Origin: Hygrocybe punicea
Taxonomy: Eukaryota; Basidiomycota; Agaricomycetes; Agaricales; Hygrophoraceae
NCBI GenBank assembly: GCA_963556145.1
Contig: OY744467.1
Location: 1,922,001-1,986,000 of the forward strand
Length of the DNA stretch: 64,000 bases
Direction of reading: 5' to 3'
This document shows, piece after piece, positions 56,900 to 64,000 of this stretch. Every line of letters starts with the position of its first letter. Position 1 is the first letter of the stretch. A program made the translations under genes and the position numbers. A model generated the notes under the pieces. The model worked only from the letters and a program-made list of their open reading frames with translations. It made no database searches and was not told where the DNA came from.

Positions 56900-57290
56900 T
56901 GGTATATTGTATGGTCAAGGTTCTACAAGACTGATAAAAAATGGTGTTTCACAGGAATAATTAAATATTTATCAGAATGACTTATATTGTGTGGCTAAGC
57001 TTCTACAAGACTGTAAAAAATGGTATTTAACAGGAATAATTAAATGTTCATCAGAATGGCTTATATTGTATGGCCAAGCTTCTATAAGACCATGAAAAAA
57101 TGGTATTTCACAGGAATAATTAAATGCCCATCACAATGGCTTATATTATATGGCCGAGCCTCTATAAGACTTTGAAAAAATGGTATTTAACAGGAACAAT
57201 TAAATGCTCATCAGAATGGCTTATATTGCATGGCCAAGCTTCTATAAGACTGTGAAAAAATGGGATTGCAGCGGAATAATTAGGTGTATA
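56900..57290. repeat. Tandem repeat of about 85-90 bases
   Basis: Five imperfect units with GACTGTGAAAAAATGGTATT, AACAGGAATAATTAAATG, CATCAGAATGGCTTATATTG and TGGCCAAGCTTCTATAAGAC. Non-coding, AT-rich. Confidence 0.85.
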
Positions 57291-57429
57291 TTGTAGCCCC
57301 TTATATACAGCAATCAATTTCCACAAATCTGAGTGCAAGTGATCAACCATCACAATAATTATATTGTACTTGAATGCATTTATTTGCCTAGATAAGACAT
57401 TGCAAACGGCTGCAAGTCTGCTTATCAAT

Positions 57430-57990
57430 TCTCAACTCCACCTGAATATACTGGCGCCTCCCCAATTTCCCGATGCTACGGCTGCAGACTCACTGTTACC
57501 GCCATCTGCACGACAGAGAGAGAGAGAGATTACAACGTGAGAGATGTGCGTGTGATTAATTGCAAGGTGAAACGGACACACAGAGACCTGGCAACTTGCC
57601 ACCGAGGTTGAACTGGAAGCCTTCCTGGAACAATATGGTGTAACCGAACCTGGCTGGGTCAAGTCTACCTCGCTGGGGCCAGGGGCATAGAAAGAGAGGC
57701 TGCCAAAGGGCTTGTGGGATAACGAGTAGGAGCCCTCGGGATAGTGCGCACGCATAGACTTATTGCCATCAGATGCAGTGACATAGGTTGGAGCCAAGGT
57801 GGCCATCACCTTAGTAGGCCTGAATGTGGTATTCGCAAGAGCAAGGGGATTTGAGACTGCTGGAGAGGTTGACCAAGATTGGATGATGTGGGTTACCAAG
57901 GATAGATTGTCTCGGACTCAGACTCTGGGGTTAATTTTGACGTCGAGGCCTCAAATTCGACCACCTGGTCATCAATACAATGCCGGAGTT
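57430..57990 (-). pseudogene. Polysaccharide lyase family 14-like gene, broken
   Basis: Minus strand. A probable first exon (about 57,990-57,903) is followed by a GT-AG intron, then MATLAPTYVTASDGNKSMRA, HYPEGSYSL and GSLSFYAPGPSEVDLT. One frame later comes FGYTILFQEGFQFNLGGKLP, and after an intron (about 57,514-57,587) the YGG of a KLPGLYGG block, then a stop at 57,430. These blocks are those of basidiomycete PL14 (alginate/glucuronan lyase-like) proteins. A one-base frame change near 57,640 and loss of the C-terminal catalytic half (CSGGRR, MWR region) make it a pseudogene. Intact relatives are secreted. Confidence 0.7.
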
Positions 57991-58100
57991 GAGTGCGAGA
58001 CATGAGAAGTTCGCCAATGAGAGTCACGAAGAGGGTGGAAAGCAAAATGGAATTCGACCGTGAATGGATGTTGAGGATGTCGAGGCCTGATGTTCAGTGT

Positions 58101-58367
58101 TCAGGAAGATTTGTGTCTGTAAATAAATGATTTGATGATGACAACTTGACTCCTTTTTTCGCCAGATGGGAAAATAAGACAGATATATTGCAGAGAAGTC
58201 ATAGTACGCAAGTGTGTAATAGCTGCAACTTCTTCCCTTTGCATATTACCTTCATGAATGGGAAGCTGAACGACCATCCTATGTAAACCTTTGGTTAATA
58301 TTTCTCTTTCAACAAGCAAGGTCCCTGGAAGACGCAGCCACATGTCAACCCCTAATATATCAGTCAT
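58101..58367 (-). CDS. Short open frame, uncertain
   Basis: 88 residues on the minus strand between the PL14-like gene and the Crinkler gene (MTDILGVDMWLRLPGTLLVE start). No domain recognised. It may be a remnant or chance. Confidence 0.15.
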   Translation of the reverse strand: MTDILGVDMWLRLPGTLLVEREILTKGLHRMVVQLPIHEGNMQREEVAAITHLRTMTSLQYICLIFPSGEKRSQVVIIKSFIYRHKSS

Positions 58368-58439
58368 TATCTATATTATTCAAAGCAGAGATATCATCAT
58401 ACACAAGAGTTAGCTTGGCTACAATACAGGCCTATATAC

Positions 58440-61400
58440 TTAATTCATGGCATCTGCTTTTCGTTTCCGGTCAAGGGCATGTTCCAATGATTCAAGGAGA
58501 TAATCCTCATCCTGTAAAATGAAGTGGGCCCTGAATGAATCAAGTCTGAGTGTTGCTACTACCGCATTCTCCCCCAACGCAGCAAGCGCTGACTTGACTG
58601 ACTTGGCTCGTAAATTGAGATCAGGAGGAAGTGGGTAACCAGCAACAAAGCGAAGGACCTCATGTTTTGTTATGGCATTGATGAGTTTTTGACGCTTATG
58701 CAGAGACTGGTACAAGTCGTGAGTGAGCATTGGAGAAGAATGAAGCCACCCAACACACCGATTCTTTGAACCAATGTTGTGGACTTAGGGAGGTGAGAGC
58801 CTTGGCGGTTGCAGCCGCGTCGAGAGAATTTTTGTTACCATCCAAGTAAGACTTGAATTGGCCCATCGCAATGATATCCCCAAAGCGAAAAAGGACGTCA
58901 GGTCCAAACAATATGGTTGGGATAAGTACTGCGGGGGCAGACGGAGATCCGACAGGTGGCTTTTCAATCCAGCGTAGAATATCTTCGATTGAGGAGGCGT
59001 AGTGTACTGCACCGAGACTCGGGTTGTGTGGCCTTCCTAGGATATTTACAGGTACGACCTTCCCATCGAGGCGGCCCTGAATCTGGGCATTTTCATGAGC
59101 CCACGGAGGATGGCTGCCATGAAAGTCAAAAACCGAGCTAAATGGGACTGGGTGACGCAGTGCTCGAATCAAGTACAGAATCACCAGCTCCTCGTAAGCA
59201 CTTCCACGTGATTCCTGAGAGGCAAGTCGCAAGCTGAGATTCTTTACCAGCTTGACGTGTTCAGTTTCAAGCCACATCATCAGCGACAGGAAGGCAAGTG
59301 GTTCGATTATCTGACCCACGTGACCCTCGCGCAGATGGGCTATTCCGTATTCGACGAGTCGGTGAGTAACGGGCTTGAACGACGGAGATTGCCCCTTAGT
59401 CAAGTGGGACTGCACAATCAGGGCTGCTTGTTCAAGGGCGAACTTATCTGAGGAGTGTCAAATGGAGGGCAGGGAAGATCAAGTACAACTTACCAGCCCT
59501 AAGTTTCGCCCAGTCAAAGCCCATCATGCGCACTTGAATCTCAAGTTCGGGTTCACTTTGAACATAAGGATGGCCAATGTCACCAGGGAGACATGTTGTA
59601 TGTTGTTTGATATATTCATTCAGCAATCTGTGCGGGGATTGCAGCCCTGTCCTCAAGAGGTACTCCACAAAAGCTACAGAAAACCGATATCTGCCAGTAG
59701 TCAGACTCGGTCAGCTGAAAGGAAATAGGCTGACTTACCGACCCAGAAGATATTCCTGAATCCGTCGTTGCAGGCGACGGCCAGAATCAGATTCCAAAAT
59801 GGAACGAGGGATGTAGCGACAGAGGAATGGCTCCAATTTCGGCCATGTGTCGAACATCCCAAGCTGGTGGTATAATTCGACGGTGCCCGCAGGTTTTGAA
59901 ACTCCAGAGCTCATAGCGTCCTCTACGTCCCCCAATGAAAGACCTGTGCCCGACACAACAAGCTTGACTGGTAGGTTGGTGATGGCTCTCACAACTTCGC
60001 GGAGTATTGACCGAAATTTTCCGTGGTCCTTAGATGACAAGAACGGAGAGGGATATAATCTCACTGCCCACTGTGCCTCGTCCAAAGCAATTATGAAGTT
60101 TGTCTGTTCAAGATATCTCCTATGGATAATTTCAAGGCGTCCAACCAATATTTCCAGAGCGTCATCGGAGGCGTGGCGCAAGGCATTCTTCATGATAGAT
60201 ATAAACGGATGCGAGGATCGGGCGTGAGGGTCTAGATGGCCAGACGTTTGGAAAAGTAACCAGATGCGTTTATGCTTCTCCTGCAAGGTGCCGTCGATCT
60301 CCATCGCGAGCTGAAGGAACAACTCGAAAACCACCGTTCGCGCAGCCAGAACTTTCAAGAGGAGTATACGGGCAATGGACATATTAGATTCGTTTTGCTT
60401 GACCCGTTCCTCGGGCGGGAACTCGCTAAGGTCGGAAGCCCATGAGGAATACCTAACCACTCCTTCAAGGGCCTCACGCAAATCTTTGATGCCAACTTCG
60501 TTGGTATCTGGGGTTGCAACAAGGTAAAAACCCCAATATTTCGTGAAGCCTTCCATTATGCGCCGCGTTTTGCCTGACCCAGACGTGTTGCAAATAAACC
60601 TGTAATCCACGGTGAGAAGACGTCAAAGAGCAAGCGAGAACCAGATACAGATGTGTTCTCCCTCGAAAGGCGTCCTTAAATTGGCTGTCATGACAATCCC
60701 GGAGATCGTGGAACAAAAGACTCGGGTTGCCACTCCGATAAGTTGGAATTCGGAGGTTGGTAAGAAATTCTCGGATCCCTGGGTCCGTAATGGTGTCTGG
60801 AGGGACCCAGGCGGGTGAATCAGGGTCTTTGAGAAATGACTCAATCACCCCGCGAAGCGAATCCAGCTCGGTATTGATCCGCTGATCAATTACCTCAATA
60901 CCGAGGCTGTGTTCCGGAGGCGTAACGATCCTAGTTGAGACAGGGGTCACCGAGGAAGGTAAAGCTATACCAACATTAGCGTAATAGGAATAATAGGAAA
61001 AACCATAAGCTTACACGGTTGCTTGCACCCTTTACCTGCAAGCAAATATGCCACCCTAAGTAATATCCAACGCACATATGAGACATGCGACTCACGATCA
61101 AACAATACAGAGATAGGCCATTCATTGATGTTCGAGATATGACATAATTAGAGAGACGCGAGCCCTGGTCAGAACGGCGATGGAAATGAATTGTAGAACT
61201 CACAAGCTGGCGGAACTCGCACAATGATGTGAAGGTGCTCCTCCTTGGGTTGATCCAGGAAGACCTTGAATAATTTCTTCGCAGGCAACAGCGATTCGTC
61301 CTCATTCAAGAAAAGTTTACTCAATTTGTCCTTGAGAGTTGCGTCGGCAGGGATGGAAACCTAGCACAAGTTGATGATCGGCACTTGTAGTAGAAAGGAT

Positions 61401-62060
61401 TCACTCACCTGCCAGAGGTCGAGGGCATCAGCATCAACGTGAGCACATTCATGCTCCTTCTTTTTCTTGATCGCCTCCTTCAGGTCGCCCACAGTCTCGC
61501 TCTTGGCAATGTCAACCGGAAAGATACGATTAGACCCGAGAATACAACAAAAGAGCTTCAAATGGTCATCTAAGCCACAGGATTGAGTAATATGTGGTTC
61601 CGACCACTCAGGAGTGCTCACCGCTCTTCAATAGATCAGAAAGATTGGAATCCATGGACCACGTTGCAGTAATCGAGGCTGATTGGGCAGAGAAATAGAA
61701 TAAAAGAATGGGAATGGACGTTAAACGTGAAATGTGAGCGTAGACAGACAAGACGTCAACGGGAAATGTAACACAGCAGAGAGCGCACTCACGGTCGGGA
61801 ACCTTTAAGTCTTGCACGACAAACTTAATTTGTTCAGAAGGTTGTTCTAGAGACCTATAGAAAATCTGAAGGTCTTCCTCGTTGTTGAGACCAATCGTCT
61901 TCCTATGCTTGTCGATGTAAGCAGCACCAACATGATCTTGTGAAATGGGAAAATTATAGGCGATTTTGGACGTAAGATCCTTCCAGTTTGGAAGTTCATC
62001 GAATTCGACAATTTTAGCGTTGGTATCGGCCTTCTTGAATTTGAATCGAAAGGGAGACAT
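58440..62060 (-). pseudogene. Crinkler-family protein: two N-terminal heads, NTPase, REase-like domain
   Basis: Minus strand, about nine exons. Exon 1 (ATG 62,060, MSPFRFKFKK) resembles a PB1/ubiquitin-fold head. Exons near 61,570-61,430 and 61,360-61,200 give a Crinkler header (LKLFCCILGSNRIFPVDI, TVGDLKEAIKKKK, DLWQ, VSIPADATL, LHIIVRVPP). A linker precedes a P-loop NTPase with Walker A (NTSGSGKT, about 60,585) and Walker B (FIIALDEAQ, about 60,080). The C-terminal part has SAYEELVILYLIRAL, FGPDVLFRF and GQFKSYLDG, the E-D-QxK layout of restriction-endonuclase-like effector domains. A one-base frame offset near 58,760 separates the last block (VLRFVAGYPLPPDLN), so it is probably a damaged or misread gene. 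Such proteins are proposed nuclear-acting effectors or conflict-system toxins. Confidence 0.78.
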
Positions 62061-62099
62061 TCTGGGAGTGACCAAGCTGGCCACAACCAAACAAACAAA

Positions 62100-62409
62100 T
62101 TAGTCAGTGCCAAACAAAATCATGTGAGTAAACAAATGCATTTATTTGGTTACACACCTGACCCCGACTATTTTGCAGGCTGCTAAATCAGTGCTAAATC
62201 TATTGCAAGTTGTTTGAATTTTGCACATCTATTTTAGCCCATTTAGTCCTTGATAAATGCTAAATTTGGATTCATTTACTGTACCAATCCGGTCAATTCA
62301 CCTGTCACGCATCACACAGATTTCCAAAATGGCAAAATGTCATGCTTGTCACGCGTCACCTGGGAGATTGGTGAATTGGCCAGACCATTTCCATTTATGG
62401 TATATACAT
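62100..62409. other. Intergenic, no gene recognised
   Basis: AT-rich sequence between the Crinkler gene and the transposase remnant. Short open frames only. Confidence 0.5.
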
Positions 62410-63694
62410 CTAAATATAGTAATTATGGTGATGAACATTCAATCGACATCGGGTGCAGTGCTGTGTGAAGTCTGAGAAATGGTACAGCCTGTTTGCGACT
62501 TTCTTGCGCTTCCCTCTGCCCACCTCCACCTCCTTGTCACTCTCCTCTCCTTCACCTTCCTCCAAATCCTCCCCCACTCTTTCGGTGGATACTGGTAACA
62601 CATCCATGTCTTTTGCTTCTGCTGTCACCATCAAGCCATCATTCTCACGTGTACCAATGCATTGATGATGTCGGGTGTGCAGGGGCCTTCGGTGAGTAGT
62701 AGCCACAACGTCTTTGAGGCTAACATTGCTGTAATCCAAATCCTCTTCTTCTTCGGGTTCCAGGATCAAGTCTTCAATGACCAAGGCTCCCATCACTGGC
62801 CGGATATGAGGGGTGTTCACCTGATTCAATTCAATCCAAAAAGGATCATTTTTCATATGTAAGTCCCTCAATCTTTTTTGCATTTCACACAATCTCAGTG
62901 ATCTGTGGGACATATTGCAGTCCTTGATGACACAGAGCTCAAATGCCTGTTTCACTGTGTTGGTAAGTCTTTGTAGGTTCTGCTGCTAAAGTTCTGGTTT
63001 CTTACCTTCACCACAATCTCTGGCTTATTCAAGGTCTCAAATGCTTTCCATAACCACCTCACATTCACATTAAGGAGTATCAGCAGCCTGTTATCAAAGG
63101 TGACTCCTTTGCCAGCATCAATTTGTGTGAGTGTGTTTTCCACAATGTCTTCTAAAAAACACTGATTTGTAATGTGCTTGAAGGGTCATTGTATTCTGAC
63201 ATCACAAGGCTGTACCATACCAGTACAGCCTGGCATGAAGTCAATCAGGATTGTTGGGTGCGTTTCATACATCCAGTCCAAGAATTCTGCTGACCGATGC
63301 ACAGCCCATTAGTGTTGCCTGAACTTGACCAGCTGAAAAAAGCTGATTCCGGTCCTGGCTTTTCAGAGCACAATTAACCTTCTCATGGGGTACTATATTG
63401 TAGCCATAGGTCATAGCTACAATATAGTACCCCATGAGAAGGTTAATTGTGCTCTGAAAAGCCAGGACCAGAATCAGCTTTTTTCAGCTGGTCAAGTTCA
63501 GGCAACACTACAGCCCATACATCAATTGTCCATAACAATTGCTGCTCTTCTGGATAACCCAATCTAACTTTTGTCTCATTAAAGTAAGGTGCGAGAATTT
63601 GGGTGACAAAATTTTGCATGGTTCGCTTGATTGGTCCAATATGTCTTGGTTCCAGAAAACTTGAATTGAAAGCCTGCAGCAATTGCAGCATCAT
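62410..63694 (-). pseudogene. Pogo/Tigger-type DDE transposase remnant
   Basis: Minus strand. RHIGPIKRTMQNFVTQIL and YPEEQQLLWTIDVWA (with a probable catalytic Asp) lead to a break by a hairpin MITE at 63,510-63,310. It resumes with EFLDWMYETHPTILIDFMPG and CTGMVQPCDVRIQ, then an in-frame TGA (63,186-63,188) where relatives have Arg-Pro-Phe-Lys. Then VRWLWKAFETLNKPEIVVK, an intron at about 62,960-63,006, and an acidic tail. The family is DDE_1-like; the N-terminal DNA-binding part lies outside or is lost. Inactive. Confidence 0.65.
63310..63510. mobile_element. 201-base hairpin hAT-type MITE
   Basis: Nearly perfect palindrome: ends TAGTGTTGCCTGAACTTGAC and its inverse, arms of about 95 bases, loop of about 10. 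Flanked by an exact 8-base duplication CAGCCCAT (63,302-63,309 and 63,511-63,518). Ends match the element at 4,006. Confidence 0.85.
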
Positions 63695-63699
63695 AGATG

Positions 63700-64000
63700 G
63701 GGACTAAGGTTGACCATGGGTAAGGGTTAACCTGCGGGTTTCCTTATAAGGGTGACTCAGGTTCGGGTACAGTTTCAGATTTCTCAACCCAATGGCATAC
63801 CGTGACCCGAGGACACGGTTCACGGGTTTAACATGGGTTTTTACCTACTAGGCAGACAGTAGTCATTTATCATTTCAGCCCACTGAACTCCCTTATCCAT
63901 CGTGCAAAAGAGAGCATGTCTGAGTCAGTACACGGAGTCACTGGCAGCTCTTGGTTATTACACCTATTGTTATAATTATTTACACCTATTGTTATAATTA
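63700..64000. other. No gene; short direct repeat at the window edge
   Basis: A GGGTTAACC/GGGTT-rich stretch (63,700-63,850), then ACACCTATTGTTATAATTAT repeated twice at 63,960-64,000. Nothing coding seen. Confidence 0.5.

Overview
The window is a fungal nuclear sequence, most likely from a mushroom-forming basidiomycete (Agaricomycetes). Evidence: KDZ (CxC2) and Plavaka-type transposases, short GT-AG introns of about 50-60 bases, a Crinkler-type gene and a polysaccharide lyase 14 fragment. Nearly everything from base 1 to about 54,860 is transposable elements inserted into one another. Only about 54,860-64,000 looks like ordinary chromosome, and it too holds broken genes and small elements. 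No rRNA, tRNA or CRISPR is supported.

Layout, left half. 1-3,997: minus-strand Ty3/Gypsy remnant F (gag, primer site, LTR piece), split by a solo-LTR-like insert. 4,006-5,410: hAT-type non-autonomous DNA elements. 5,411-5,663 and 22,136-23,778: two halves of Gypsy element B (integrase zinc site; RT-RNase H), split by Gypsy element A (5,664-22,135; LTRs nearly identical, TCGA target duplication). A carries gag, pol and an antisense, multi-exon gene with a Zn2Cys6 (GAL4-type) cysteine pattern. A's reverse transcriptase is broken by D1 (10,321-17,169), a giant near-palindromic DNA element that itself holds a 318-base hAT MITE.

Layout, right half. 23,779-24,393: inverted-repeat element. 24,400-25,132: broken transposon-associated gene. 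25,576-54,859: minus-strand Gypsy-like element E, with two 623-base LTRs, gag, and a second copy of the antisense Zn2Cys6 gene, but no recognisable pol. E's gag is split by a 24.3-kb Plavaka-type element (29,615-53,909; exact 7-base target duplication CATAGCG). That element holds a decayed Plavaka transposase, a divergent partner gene, an unrecognised gene and half of a D-type element (D2). The partner gene is split by a 12.4-kb KDZ element (38,970-51,337) with a CxC2-KDZ transposase, a PHD-like zinc-finger gene and a divergent accessory gene.

From 54,860: degenerate sequence, a tandem repeat, a broken PL14 lyase-like gene (57,430-57,990), a large Crinkler-family gene with two ubiquitin-fold-like N-terminal regions, P-loop NTPase and restriction-endonuclase-like domain (58,440-62,060), and a pogo/Tigger-type transposase pseudogene holding a 201-base hairpin MITE.

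Main points of interest: the antisense Zn2Cys6 gene kept in two different LTR elements, the three-gene KDZ module, long terminal inverted repeats built from tandem arrays in three DNA elements, and recurrent stop codons readable as CGA-to-TGA changes in unrelated elements. All calls are from reading the sequence; no database search was run.
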